Source: Humulus lupulus (Eukaryota > Streptophyta > Magnoliopsida > Rosales > Cannabaceae). From it: a stretch of DNA of 64,000 nt. Below are positions 11,739 to 24,540 of this stretch, in pieces. The stretch spans positions 111,666,903 to 111,730,902 of the forward strand of contig NC_084802.1 of NCBI RefSeq assembly GCF_963169125.1. The letters run 5' to 3'. Position numbers and translations under genes: made by a program. Numbering within the stretch: the first letter of the stretch is position 1; the number at the start of each line of letters is the position of its first letter. The notes beneath the pieces are model-generated. The model worked only from the letters and a program-made list of their open reading frames with translations, was not told where the DNA came from and did no database searches.

Positions 11739-13936
11739 TGTAACACCCTACTACCTTAGAGTCATTACCATCTGATTTGTAAATGTGTCATTCACTTGCT
11801 AATCGAGGTTTTAGGTTAAAAAAAGTAATTAAATTGAAATAAAAGTTATACATTTGGGATCCCAAAATACAGTTTGAAAATGTTTTACAACTCAAAATGT
11901 GAATACAATTGAACTAAGCGACAAATACAATCATTACAACAAATTTCTCAAAATAACCCTTGCCGTGGCAGCCAGGTAGGCCGAACATGTACACGCAGCT
12001 CCACGCCATCCAACTCAAGGTTGATCGACCTTTCCCTTGCCCTTACCTACAATATACAACATCCGTGAGCCGAACGCCAACAAGAAAACTCAACGCATAA
12101 CAAATCACAATTCAATCCAATAACATACAACATAAACAGTCAATAGATTAAGCATATAGTGTCCTATGCCGACCCAAGTGCTTTACCAGGCCCTGGGTTC
12201 GTAGTCTTCACCGAGCGGGTGGATACAGCACCTTTAGAGGATCTCGCCCTAGCGACCTGCACTCAGCGTGCTAAATGTCGATCTCGACCCTTACCATACC
12301 TGCCCTTCGCCGTTCTCAGCGTTTGCCGCTCTCGGCCTTCGTCGTTCATTCATAATCATGCACAACATAGCATAACATTTAAAGGTATTCACACATATAT
12401 TGAATATAAATTTTAGGGCCACGCCCTGAAACACAAATAATAGGGCCAGGCCCTGCTCTACAAGCACAAACATTTTTCTTACCTGTTTCCCGGGCAGATA
12501 GAATAACGCGATCCTGAGCACAATCCCCTAAACCCGAGATTTGACGTAAACCCTAGTCACAATGCCATAATAAATAGTTATCCATTTATCCCTAGCCAAT
12601 TGAAAACTTCAGATTAAAATACTAGCCTTCGGGACCTCAGATTCTACCAAACCAGGTAGTAGAATCCTTCCTGAGCCTTAACATTGGGATTTCCGAGCTT
12701 AAAACCCTCAAATGGCCAACATTTCCAATTTGAGTCGCGGCGTGATCAAGATAGAGAGCCCTGGGGCTCTCATCAAAGGAACATGGGCCGCGATGCCTTC
12801 AACCTACGTCGCAGCACCTGGAATAAATTCCGAGGACCCCAAGCCTCTGTGTTTAAGCGAGCCGCGGCGCCTAATGAACAGGGTCGCGGCTCGAGCCCCA
12901 AGACCCTGAAATTCCACCATTTTTCTTCGTTTTCCCCTAGCCTAAATGACTAAATCACACCCCAAACAACATCTAAACCTAGAATTAGGTCTAGAATCCT
13001 CACCCACACAGCCTAAGCATCACAACAACCCGAGAAACTATTCCATATCCTCACAAAATCTCATAACCAATCTAGAGTTTAACTTTCATGCAACCCTTTG
13101 GTTCACAGCAGAATTAAACAAAATAGATCATTTTTGAACCCTTACCTCACTGAGAATTTGACCTGAGCTAACTCTCCAACACTTCTAGATTCCAGTAATT
13201 CAATTCCTTAGCCAACTCCTTAATAATTGACAAAGCTTCCAAGCTTAGAGAGGGAGAGAGAAAGTGCCGACTAGAGCGAAAGATGGAGAGCTGAGGTTGT
13301 TCGTCTTTCGTCTAAGTTCCAGAATTTTGTTTTGATCATCTTAAGGCTATCCTCAGCTACCTAAGTGCCAAAAATGACCCTAAGTCCATCCCTTAGTATC
13401 TAAAATGATCCATTTACCCCTAAGGTCAATCCTAAATCCTTAAATGCCACCAAGGGAAATCCCATCATTTGGCACAACTTGCTTATTCCTCGAGTGTTCC
13501 TATAAATCCTCAATTAATCTCGACATACTTAAACAATCATTAAATCACTACCCGTTACCCTGTAATTCTCGAACACGTACTATGTTCCCATAATACCCCT
13601 AAGCTCACCCCAAGCCAGGTATTCGACCGCGTTTTGACTATTTTGCTATTCCATTCCCTAGGATCGTCTCAGATTGCACATCATAAATATATCACCTCAA
13701 TCTTGTGGTATCAAGCATAACCTACAAATAATTCACATTTATGCCCTCAACAAGCCAAAATTACAATTATGCCCCAACTAATCAAAATGGGCCCACATGC
13801 ATTTTTAACTCACCTAAACATGCATTTCTAATCACATAATCATTTAATCCACGTATTAACATCATTAAATCAATTATTTCTCTCACAGCACGCTAATCAA
13901 GGAACTAAGCCGTATTAGTAAATTTGGGACGTTACA
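11739..13936 (-). repeat. LTR of element B, minus strand
   Basis: Plus-strand ends are TGTAACACCC and GACGTTACA, the inverse of the Tekay-like LTR termini. About 2.2 kb. The CCCAGG/CTTGGG hairpin, the TTCGGCTCAC motif, GAACGGC-type repeats and GC-rich block are all present inverted. It lies only 20 bases from the solo LTR in the opposite orientation. Confidence 0.85.
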
Positions 13937-14565
13937 ATAATTGTCATCATGAACAATATGATTGACATCATGAAATAAATAAAGTATTTATTAATGCGTG
14001 CTACCCTAAATATTCCATGCGAGTATATGATGATTGTTTTACCAAGGCAACATGATGAACGTTGGATAGTTTATGTTCCATAATACATTAACATGTCTTG
14101 GCATGGATACACAGTTAGTAAGATATATGATAATGTGTCAATTGGGACGTATGATATAGAAGGGTCATCAAAGAAACTCGAGCATCGAGGAAATAGCCAG
14201 TAGTACATGAAGAAACGGTAAGCAGATTTCCATGATAATAAAAGGCCTCGATGAATCTATAAATATATGCCCTGAGGATGAGAAGGCGGATATCGATCAC
14301 TAAACAAAGTTGCATTGCATCAGAAAAGAATGATGAAGGATTAGGCAGAGAAGCCACACGAGTGTCAAGATAATGAAATAAATGATAGACATACCATATG
14401 GGAGAACATAGCCCAAATGGACAAGACTAAGTTGAGAAGGGCTTAGCTATAGAGGATGACGGTACAACATGATATGGACTAGTAGGAAAAAAGTATGACT
14501 GAAAGACTACGAAGCCACATGTAGCGGGACTATTCTAAGAAAGGGAATGCATGTCCATGGGACAA
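13937..14565. other. No recognisable gene (629 bp)
   Basis: AT-rich sequence between LTR B and LTR X. It may be remnant internal sequence of an old retroelement, but I find no motif that supports it. The open frame on the minus strand (14115-14357) resembles nothing known to me. Confidence 0.4.
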
Positions 14566-15376
14566 TGTAGCGCACCATTTTTTTTTAGTTTAATTAATTT
14601 TGTGCTTTAATTTTTTTTTAATTATTTGTTAAGTGTTAGGAAATTATTTTTAATTGTTTGAATTGTTTGGTAGAAATTATGTGAATTTATGTTTGTTAAT
14701 TGTTTGTTTAATTTGTAAGTGAATGAGTGTTGGTTATATGCACCAATGTGCATGGTTAGTAGAAATACACCTTAGCACTTGTGTGTGTGCATGTGCATTA
14801 TTGCATGGTGAGCATGCAATTGTTTTCCCATGCATTATTCAAGCTTTTTTCCTTTTATTTGTTATTTAGTTTTAATTTAATTGGAAGGAAAATAATGGGA
14901 GAAATAAAGAGAGAAGGCTCTAGAAGGCTTGTGTTCACACAAAAAAGAAATGGAAAGCAAATGCTAAGAAGAGAAAGAGTTGTGTTTTTTTAATTCCCGT
15001 AACTCTGGACCCAGCCATAATAAAACAGGTATAACTTGATCTGTAGGCGTCCGATTTAGATAAACTCTGTACCGTTAGAAAGATCATTTAATTTTATACA
15101 ACTTTTGTGAAATATAGTTTTTCCCAAAACGCAACTAATAAGAGTCAAAATTGAGTCAAGTGGTAGGACCCTAGAACTACGAAAATTTGACATTTCCTTA
15201 TTAGTGTGGTGTGCCAATGAAGGAAAAAGAGAAGTTAGTGTGCTGTAAATTATCTAAGTGATTTGATTGGCTGAGTACAATTTTTATTTGATTTTATTTT
15301 TTATTTATTGTTTAAAGGAAATAAAGGATTAATAGAAAATAGGTTGTCGTTTCTTTATATTGGAAAACCTAGAGAC

Positions 15377-15384
15377 TATAAATG
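15377..15384 (+). promoter_or_regulatory. TATA box in LTR X
   Basis: TATAAATG about 810 bases into the LTR, followed 35-140 bases on by a pyrimidine patch and AGAGAGAG-rich leader. LTR Y has TATAAATAG at the matching place. Confidence 0.5.
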
Positions 15385-17825
15385 GAACCTTAGAACCCTA
15401 GAGAGTATTTTTGCTCATATCTTCTACATACCCCAGCCGTCCACCTAGAGAGAGAAAGAGAGAGGGGAGAGAGAGCTCGTGAAAGAGGGTAGGAAGAAAG
15501 AAGGAGAGAAAGAAAGAAACCATGGGGAAGAGGTAGTTAGGGATTTCAAAATCTCCCTAAGGGTAAGTATTGGGTTTTAGTGTTGATTTCATTAGTCTTC
15601 TTCTTCCATTGATTCTAAGAGTGTATATTTTTTTCTTCTTTTATTTTCTTGATGTGGGTTTCGAAAACCCTACGTGTGTTGAAGAGAGTAGCCATAGTTT
15701 TTGGGTCCTTGATTTCTATCAAGAAAGGTAATGAGAATTCCTAGCCTTTTTGTTGTTTGATTGTGGCTTTGTACTATTGATTTGTGTTTTGAAAGGATAT
15801 ATGCATGTTGGATCTTTAGTTTTGGAGGATTTATTGCTTTGTTGTAGATTCGGGATTTTATATTGAATAATGAAATGGTATATATAATTTGATACTTGCA
15901 TTTTAGAAACATGCTAAGGATCTCTTTGTTTTTTTATGGGTTTAGAACGATTAGTTATTGTTTTGAGCATATGGATTTAGGCTAGTGTTTGCTTTGGAAA
16001 TTATGATCTTGTTGCATGTTATTGCTAAAGGTCTATTCTTGTTTTATTAGGAAGCTTGTTAGAGTACAATATGTGTTATTTCCATATTTTGTAACCTAAA
16101 ATTTCTTGTAAATTGTTAAGAGTTTTATGTATGTATTTGTTTAATTATTTAACCATATCCTTGTGAAAGATTAAATGGGAGCATATAGGTTTAAAGAGAC
16201 AATGGTGTCTTATGATAAAAGTTGCAAAAAGTGATGATAAAGTCATTATAGGGGTTTCGGCCATGGGTGTATATTGTGGCCTAGACTTGTTTGAGTTAAG
16301 GTTGTTAGTTTTATATGTTTAAATGTGGAGTGAGGTGCATATTAGCATGTCTTTCAATTTTATGCTTATTGATTTTATTATGCCTTCTGTGGAAATATAT
16401 ATAATTTTGCAAGAGAATCAATCATGTTTTGGTAAGTCACATTTTAAAACAAAGATAAGCAAAAGGGGTACATTTCACAAGAAAATATGCATTTTTCTTC
16501 AATCTAATGCATGCATTTTTATTTTGTATATTTTATGAAAGAAAATATAGTTTTAATCTAAGATTGTGATTATAATTAAATAAATACTTGCTGGAACTGT
16601 TTGTTAATAATAAGAAAAATATTGTATATGAGATAAGTAAAACAAGTGCATTAAATAATAAATTGAACCCTAGCTATGTATATGATGATTGTAGTATTTT
16701 CAAATAAAAATGTGTACTTTTTCACACTATTATTTATGTGCAGTTTTTTATTTATTTAAAATGTGAAAAAGAATATGGTTTAAATTTATTTTGTGATATT
16801 AAACAAAAATTTAGCTTGATAAAACTTGGGTGATTAAAAGAAAAATGTCTTATAATTTAAAATAAGATAGTCAAACACCCCAATAAATTAAGTCTTCAAT
16901 AATACATATGAAAATGTAATTTTTCACACTTTATTTATGAATTTTCATATTTATAAACATGTTGTTTTTGAAGAGATTAGTAAAAAAAATTTCTAAAAGG
17001 GAACAATAAACTTATTTAGTTATTCTAAATAGCCACAAAATTTGTCTCATTTTTTTTGCTATTTAAATAATAAATGAAATTATTATTTTATGAGAAATTA
17101 GAAAAGGCTTAATGGATTATTTTATAAAGTAAATATATTGTATTAAAATCTGTTATTTAGAGAAATAATTAATGGTAAATAAAGTACGTTGTTGAATTTT
17201 GTTTGAAGAGGCAAGAAATAAGCATGTAGGAATTATCGTTTTAAAACATTAGCTTTTAAGAACGCTCCCACGTATGCATGTCGCATGCAAATGCATTTTT
17301 ACGTTCAAATATATGTCTATTAATCAAATATGTGATTTTTACTTTGTAACCATGAAGGGTTAATAGGTAGAATTAGCATTATTCTTTTATAATTTTATGT
17401 GAAAATGTTCATGTTTGGAAATTATTTGTGAATTGCACCATGTGTGCATGGCCCATGAACACATGGGGTATATGTGTTGGGCACAATAAATCTCATGTGA
17501 TGCTAAATAATACTATTTGATTATGATTATAAGCTCGTTGTGAAGTTTGTTCCATTTTTGCTTTGCTCGGACCTGAGGTAAGGAAGTTAGATAGAACTCT
17601 ATTTATTTATGCTATGAATGGTAAGATGAGTTTTTTGAGGTTAAATGTTACGTATGATGATGTATCATGTGATATGAAGTATGAAATGATATTTTTGAGA
17701 TGATATGATGAGTGTGATGAATCATGTATTTCCCTTTGTGTTGATATGACTGTATTGCATGTGTTTTGTATGCTGTATGAGAAAGTGAATGATTGTTAGC
17801 GTGTTGAACGCGACACAACATAGGG

Positions 17826-17881
17826 GTTACTAAGGATATAAAGACGTAACGCGAGTTACTAAGGATATAAAAATGTAACTC
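17826..17881 (+). other. Paired hairpins in LTR X
   Basis: GTTAC (17826-17830) with GTAAC (17846-17850), and GAGTTAC (17853-17859) with GTAACTC (17875-17881); loops start TAAGG. Confidence 0.72.
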
Positions 17882-18536
17882 ATAGGGCAGACGCGCCGAG
17901 GTTATTTAAGGACCAAAGCCTCCTGTTTACCTCAAGATGTGACATGGACAAGATAGGGGGTCATGTTCACAAAGATATGATGATGATGTTTGAATATGTC
18001 AATGATATATGATGCATGATAATGATGTATGATGTATGATGATGATGTTAAGTACGATGTATGACGATGTATGTGTATGTTGTTGTAGGAGTTTTATGAT
18101 ATGATTATGTTTTGTTGTGTTTTTCTTTGTTTGTTGTTTGTACTTTCTTACTGGCTTTTAGTTTACCCCTTTACTTTCCCCTTTCAGGTAGTAAATAGGG
18201 TTTCTCTTTGGCACGCGTGGTGATGTGGGGAGTTCCCACATCAGAGTGTGTGTGGTGTGGGGGTATCCTATGGGTGAGTAAACGATCAGCTTAAATGCCA
18301 ATTTTAAAGAAGGATGTTATGTTTTATTTTGGTTTAAAAAATTATCTGTGGGACTTGAACTATATATATTTTAAAAAAAAATGTTGCTTGAGAACTTTAT
18401 TTTATTTTAAACTATTGGGCCCAACTTGCTTGTTTTAGAAAGGCCCCACTGAAATTTTCATATAATAAGCGGTTTTCTTCTATATGTTTATGAGCATGGA
18501 AGTGTTTTACAAAGTATTAGTCTAGGGCATTATACA

Positions 18537-19582
18537 AACAACAACGACGCAGTGGAACTAGACACCTATCAAGATCAAGATGAACACAAAGGAAGAGAGA
18601 ATCATTTCATAAGTTAGGGAAGAAGATGAGAGTATACTGATATGCATCAATTATAGGGAAATTAACAAGGACATACTAAGAACAAGAATCATCATTATAG
18701 GTTTTCAAGATTTGACCAACTACAAGGAACTATAATTGTTTTCTATAATAGACTTGAGGGTAGAGTATCATCAGTTAAAGGTGAAGTGACATTGCTAGGT
18801 CATATAGTGTCCTAGATTTAAGTCGTTAAAGACTGGCCGAAACCAAAAGAGGGCGGTAAATGTTAAAAGTTATATTGGCCTAGCCAGTTATTACTAGAGA
18901 TTCGTAGAAGGATTCTCCAAGTTGGCAATGCCACTGACCTATCTTACTCACGAAATGGTAAGAGTTCATCTGGTAGGGAAAGTACAAACAGAGAGTTATA
19001 AATGATCATGAGCTAGGTTCTGTACCTAACACTAGTGTGTGTCAAATTGGAAGAATAGTTTGGAAACATCGATGTGGGGACGCGTTGAGTCTTCCAAGAT
19101 TCATGGGTAACAAAGTAACCAGCGAAACGCACCCCAAAGATTGAGTTACTAACCGTTGTAGTAGAAGGCAGAACCTGACTTTTTGATAATCTGGTATGGA
19201 TTATAGTGAGGGGGATAAAGGGGTCAAGACTCCAGAGGAATTCCATCAGTTGAGGCTCTGTATAGAGAACTACGTGGTTAGACGACCAATCAAAGTTTAG
19301 GGACACAGTGTGGAACTTCGAAAGATTGATGTAAGAACTATATATGTGATTAAATGGTGTTGCTTTATGATGGAACAATTTGACAAGCAAGTGGTATCGG
19401 CCCAAAGACCACCTTAATAGGTTAGTAGTTCATGCTCCATATCTGCATAATGGTAGGAGGCTAATCACCTCCCAAATTTTATGAGTTTGATATTTATGAA
19501 TAGTAATAACTGTTGTTTGACTTGAGGTTTGTCTTTGCATGTTATGAGTTTATATTTACAATAAATGATGAGTAAATTTCAG
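18537..19582 (+). pseudogene. Heavily decayed Ty3/gypsy pol
   Basis: Traces of RT are readable across frames: ICINYREINKD near 18650, then a QDLTNYKEL and IIDLRVEYHQLKVK stretch near 18700-18790. The connection region follows as LGHIVS, VKDWPKPK and a degraded LA.YY..FVEGFSKLAMPL near 18810-18940. These align in order with the same motifs of element A with the active-site region deleted. From about 19000 to 19560 I recognise nothing coding. It belongs to an element whose purine tract is at 19583-19610. Confidence 0.65.
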
Positions 19583-19610
19583 GGACGAAATTCTTTTAAG
19601 GAGGGTAGAT
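19583..19610 (+). other. Polypurine tract of a decayed gypsy element
   Basis: Reads GGACGAAATTC then AAGGAGGGTAGAT, the typical end of the internal region in Tekay/Del-like elements, directly before TGTAATACCC. Confidence 0.7.
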
Positions 19611-19835
19611 TGTAATACCCAGTGAAAATTCTGTTTGGTGTAAACTTTGCAGTCCATGATTTTCTATAGTAAGTATATGAATGTGATGTATTGTGTGAGT
19701 ACATGACATTGGGACAAATGGTAAAATTATGAAGAAAAAAAATGTTTGAAAAAAAAGAAGAACAAAAGTGTAATACTCTGAAGTAATTTGGTAAGAATAA
19801 TTTCAAAGATGAAATTATTTTTAGGAGTGGTATAT
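19611..19835 (+). repeat. Fragment of an LTR start plus a second purine tract
   Basis: TGTAATACCC opens an LTR cut short after about 180 bases. At 19800-19835 a second internal-region end (GATGAAATTATT, TTAGGAGTGGTATA) leads into LTR Y. Two different elements are therefore fused here. Confidence 0.5.
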
Positions 19836-20611
19836 TGTAGCGACCAAGGATATTTGTTTGTTAATTTATTTAATTGATTTAATTCTTCAGGTAATAATTG
19901 AATTTTTATTTACTGAAAATTATTTTCCTTCTCATAATTAATTTAATTGTATTGTTTCATTTTTGTAATTATTTGAACAATGATTGTAATTGAAATTTTT
20001 GACATAGTATATATTAGTATGTGACATGGGCGTGTGGTGCAAGACAATAGCAAGTGAGGCAATTTGCGTTGGCTATGATTCAAGGAAAAAGAAAGAATAT
20101 GTGATGTTAGTTATTTTGGGTGTCTTATTTTTTTTTTTAAACTTTTGTTACTTTAGAATAAAGAAAAGGAAATATGAGTATGAATGAATGTAGTCTCTTT
20201 CAATACTAAAAACAAGATTTATGAAATTCTAATTATTTGTATACCTTGGATATTTAATCTTTTATTGAAAATAAAGAGATTTTTCTCCTTTTTGGCTGGG
20301 GATACTCGGCCATGTATGGAAAGAGGGAATGAGAGAGTATAGAGAAAGTTTCCATAGTTGTCATGTTTAGAAATTTCGTAACTGTGTACCCAGCCCCAGT
20401 GAATTCACCATAACGGGAGTTGTAGACCTCCGATTTAGGAAAATTATATATCATTAGAAAGCTAATTTGAATACCTAAAACTCTGTAGAAGAAGTCATGG
20501 CTTTATTCACGAGTTATCACTGTCAAAACAGGGTCCTAATTTATAGTACCCAATAGTTACGAAAATTTATCAAGATTCTTCCATTTTATTTTCCTTATCC
20601 TAGTAATCACT

Positions 20612-20620
20612 TATAAATAG
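20612..20620 (+). promoter_or_regulatory. TATA box in LTR Y
   Basis: TATAAATAG followed by CT-rich leader, in the position matching the TATA box of LTR X. Confidence 0.5.
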
Positions 20621-22951
20621 ATCCTCAAGCCTCTTCCTCTCAGTTTCTTACAATCCTAGACCATAGCCTATAGAGGGTGTAGCAAGTTCCAAGTTTTCCT
20701 TGTCTCCAAGTCTTCAAGATTAGAGGTAATGTGTACATGAAATCTCAAAATTCATTTTAAGGGGATTAGTAAGTTTTCCTCCTATTGAATCATGTTTTCC
20801 TTCTTTTTATTCCTAAAATCTTGTTGTTTCAGTGGTTGATGAGACTAGGTCATTGTGGTGCTAACCAGAGTGTCAAGAAGCTTATTCCTAGTGCTAAGGT
20901 TTGGTCTACACTATCAAAGAGGTAAGTGGAGTTTGCTTGTTTGTTTATCTTTTCCTCTAGAAACATGTTAGGGTTGGCTGTAAAATATTTGATACTTTGA
21001 TTATGGCATGTAGTTTTGGCTATGTTGTTTGAAAACCCAATATGTATATGAACAAGTATGTTCAGGTGTGATATTTTTGGCTTTGAGGAATTAACTTGAA
21101 ATTATGTGAATATGCTTTTCTATACTTGATTTTTGGGTATACTTGTTGTGAAATGAGAAGTTTGGATATTATGTATGAGTATTTGCGTAATCTCTAATAT
21201 ATGGTGTGAAACGTGCTAAGATTTATGTATATGTAAATTGCCTTGGTGTTAATATGATTGTTACCTTTGCATTTTTGGTTAAAGGGTATTTGGACACGCA
21301 CTTATAAAATTAAGGTCTTTTATTGTTGCTAGCATGATGAATATATGTGTTAGAGAAAACATCTATATATTCTATATATATACATATATATATATATATG
21401 AGCTAAATTTTGTGATAGTTTTGAATCTTGAATTTATGTACAAGCATGATAGGATCGGCTTGGGCCTATTATAATAAATTATGATATGTGCTTTATAAAT
21501 CTAAGAACATGACTATTGTTATTATTATTGTTATTATTATTTTTCATATTTTTATTCTTTAAGGAGCATGTTAGGTTGTTGATTTGGGATTTATATGATA
21601 AGGGATGATTTTGTGTAATAAAAATGAGTACAAAGAACGGTTAGAGCTTTGATTTATAGTTCATGATTTTATGTGACTAAGTGTGCAAGAAAAATAGAAG
21701 CATGCCGAATATTTTGATTAATTCTTTTAGAAAACATGATTCAAGCCAATATCTTAGCTTTGTCTTATGATTTTATGAGCATAAATAAATGTTTGAGTCT
21801 TTATTCATATTAGATCATGTATTGTCTTACATGTCAAGTATTATTTTAAGTGGTATATATTTTATGCAAGTAATGAATATAGTAACATTCTAGGCTTGAT
21901 TGTTTATTTGTATCTAGGTGATAAATGTTAAAGCTTGCTAATGATATATGTGGTTTAGGAAATTGAGTTATTATTTCGTGGGAGGAAATTTCATGTTGTT
22001 AGGATGCCATGTTTTTCGGCCTACACTAATTTTTAGATTGAAGTATGTTTAAAGTTGTTTGATAATAGCGTAAAAAAAATTGAACTTTTATATATAAAAA
22101 AAGACACGTGTTAAGATCTTTGGTTCCATTTTATTATTTAAAGTGAGGATTTTAAAGGGTCTACAAGGCTTCGGTCAAGATTGTTTTCAAAGTTTAAAAA
22201 TAGTTTTTGTACTGGTAATAAGATCTAAGTAATTTTATTTGATACTAAGGTGTTTAAGTGTTTGTAATCATGCTTTATAAATTTGTTGGGAGGAGCATAG
22301 AGTTTTCGGCCTAGTGGTATCATTAAGAATATTAAATAGTTCCTAATGCTTTGAAATGGTTTGGCGAATATTGTTTTCTATAACATGTCTAAAAGTGCTA
22401 AGAAAGGTACTTTTGAATGAATGACACATTTTCATGGCCCATGCAAATATAAATGTAGTTTTGTAGTTATGTATGAATTATGTGAAATTGAGACAAGTTG
22501 TCTGTTTTCAATATTAGGCTCTTTGTGAAGCATTGTTGATATTTATGTGCTTGGACTTGAGGTAATGAAGTTAGATAGATTTCCTTTCATTATGTTGATG
22601 TTATGTTTAGCCTTTCCTTGAGTTTTTTTCTTGTTGTTTGCAACCAAAAAATGCTACAACATTTTGGTTATTATTTCTGAGTTATATGAAGCAGTCATGA
22701 TGCTATAACATACACTGTTTGATATTTTTGGGTTTCATGTTGCTGCCAGAATGCTACAGCATTGGATGATTATTGGTTTTGGAATAAATGCTACTAATTT
22801 GATGCTACATCATTGAACAATTTGATTTATGGAATTAGAAGTTCCTGAATTTAAACACTATAGTATTTTATATGTTGCTGAATATGAATGTTACAACATA
22901 GTTTTATGTGTTATGATAAACTTATGATTTGTTACTGCGTTGTGTATTGTC

Positions 22952-23090
22952 ATGCTACTAAGGTATGACGTAGCATTACAACATAAATGTTGCTAAGGTA
23001 TGACATAACATTTGTGCTACTAAGGTAAGCCGTAGCATTAGAAATAGAAGTGTTACTAAGGTATGACGTAACATTAGGGCAGACGTGCCC
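22952..23090 (+). other. Array of four co-varying hairpins in LTR Y
   Basis: Stems: ATGCTAC/GTAGCAT (22952-22976), AAATGTT/AACATTT (22985-23013), GTGCTAC/GTAGCAT (23014-23038) and GTGTTAC/GTAACAT (23050-23074). Each encloses a CTAAGGTA-type loop. GGGCA-GACG-TGCCC follows (23077-23090). Confidence 0.8.
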
Positions 23091-23905
23091 ACAGATGTTG
23101 CCTGAGGGAAGGCCAATAGGGGACAAGTCCCACAAATGTTGTGAATGTTCTCTGAATGTTATGTATGTGTTATTATAATGCTATAATGATTATGAATAAT
23201 ATATATGGAGTTTTCTGTTTATGATAATGATGATAGGTCAGGTGGTGACAATGATAAGGCTATGGTAGACAACTACATATGTTTATGATTATATATATAT
23301 CTTCGGCTCCTCTGTTTGGCAGGTACAAATGTTGTTGTATATGCTGATCTGATTGAAAACAAACAAAAGTAAGTGTTTAGACTGAATTGTATTTTCTCCT
23401 AATTAGATTATGTTTATGATATGTTATGATATGTTATGATATGTCTATTATGATGTATATGTACGTTATAGATGAGCTATGTATGTAGGAACTCTTTGAT
23501 CTTATATGTTGTATGTTATTTGTTGTACTTCCTTATTGGGATGTTTAGCTCATGCCCCTTACTTTTTCCCTGCAGGTATCTACTTCGAAATGTTTGATTT
23601 TATATGTGGAGCATGATGTGGCGGGACTAACCCCTTGTGAAAGTGTGTACTATTACGACGGGCCATACTACCGAAGAAAAGATCCTGGAATGCCATAGTT
23701 TTTATGTTTTTAGTTTTCAGCTTTGTATTATTCTTGAGAGTTGTAAATTGTTTCGTACAGTTTAATTTATTTTCCAAAGTGTATTTTTTTTTCAAAAATC
23801 GAGATCCCGCCCAAACGTCATTTTAGAACTTGTATTTTAAGAAAATTTCAAGTACAATCTTCCTATATATTGCAACACTCTAAGTAAGGAAATTTAGGGT
23901 GTTAA

Positions 23906-24428
23906 ATTTTTCTAAATTTACAACCCTTTGAAAAAATAGAAATAAAATTGTAAAATGACCTTCAATTGTTTAGAAGACCCCAAGACTGCTTCTCTTCTCA
24001 TACTGGCCCATCTTTATAATTCTTAGGAATTTATTAGGCCCAAATAATTAATTACAAACTAATTTTCTAATTAATACTAACTTTTAATTAAATAATCATT
24101 TTTGTCATATTTTTAATTTAGTTGAATTTAAATAATTAAAAGAATCAAATTCAAATAATTATTTAAACTTAAGATAAGATCTTAACCAAGTAAAAGATAT
24201 TTTATTTTTCTAATGAAAATACAATAAGATAATTATCCTTTTAAATTCAAACAATTAAAAATTAATTAAATAAAAGATATTGTAGCATAAAAATAGGATC
24301 TTGTGGTTGTGCATCCAGAATGGTGCAACAACTAGGGCTAACACATAGAGGAGCAAGTCCAAGGGGCTCGGGTGGCTGTTGCAAGTGCAGGCAGTGGGGT
24401 TGGCATCAAAGTCATGCGCAGGCAGGTG
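23906..24428. other. AT-rich stretch, no gene
   Basis: AT-rich remnants around 23940-24290, then a GC-rich patch from 24300. No retroelement protein is readable on either strand; probably internal sequence of the decayed minus-strand copia-like element whose LTR begins at 24836. Confidence 0.35.
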
Positions 24429-24540
24429 ACAGGCGTAATGGAACTTTGCACATGGGCGCAATAGTGCCTAGTGCAGACGCGCACACAACCAGGGGTAGGC
24501 ACAATGGTGCCTTGAGCATGGGTGTAGTAGCTCCTTGCGC
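24429..24540 (+). repeat. 23-bp degenerate GC-rich repeats
   Basis: Four related 23-bp units at 24429-24451, 24452-24474, 24495-24517 and 24518-24540, of the pattern ATGGGCGCAATAGTGCCTAGTGC, as two pairs split by a 20-bp spacer. They make a GC island in AT-rich DNA. Confidence 0.6.

Larger units (their letters stand above)
9038..13936 (-). mobile_element. Truncated minus-strand Tekay-like element B
   Basis: Read on the minus strand: LTR (13936 to 11739), primer-binding site (11738-11724), then, after an inserted solo LTR, leader and start of gag (9543 to 9038). Everything after the first codons of gag is lost; the remnant ends exactly where the family X LTR ends at 9037. Confidence 0.8.
14566..18536 (+). 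repeat. Complete family X LTR (about 4 kb)
   Basis: Starts TGTAGCGCACC and ends GCATTATACA. Its 3' 2 kb match 6705-9037, and its general order matches LTR Y: a 'GTAACT.TG.ACCCAGCC' block, a TATA box, an A/G-rich leader, AT-rich middle, paired TACTAAGG hairpins, and a final GGCTTTTAG/CAGGTA motif. No primer-binding site follows, so the element body is deleted or this is a solo LTR. No gene is seen in 4 kb. Confidence 0.72.
19836..23905 (+). repeat. Family Y LTR (about 4 kb)
   Basis: Starts TGTAGCGACC after a purine tract. The right edge is blurred (GGGTGTTAAA near 23900 in place of a clear CA end). It has the same order of blocks as LTR X: GTAACTGTG.ACCCAGCCCC near 20370, TATAAATAG at 20612, AT-rich middle, the TACTAAGG hairpin array at 22952-23090, and TAGCTCAT with GCAGGTA at 23545-23578. 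Microsatellites TA (about 21372-21400) and TTA (about 21512-21540) lie inside. No gene is seen. Confidence 0.65.

Noticed and set aside
22950..23135. Minus-strand repetitive peptide (YLSNT/YLSST repeats)
   Set aside because: It is a translation of the hairpin array; stems, not codons, are conserved.
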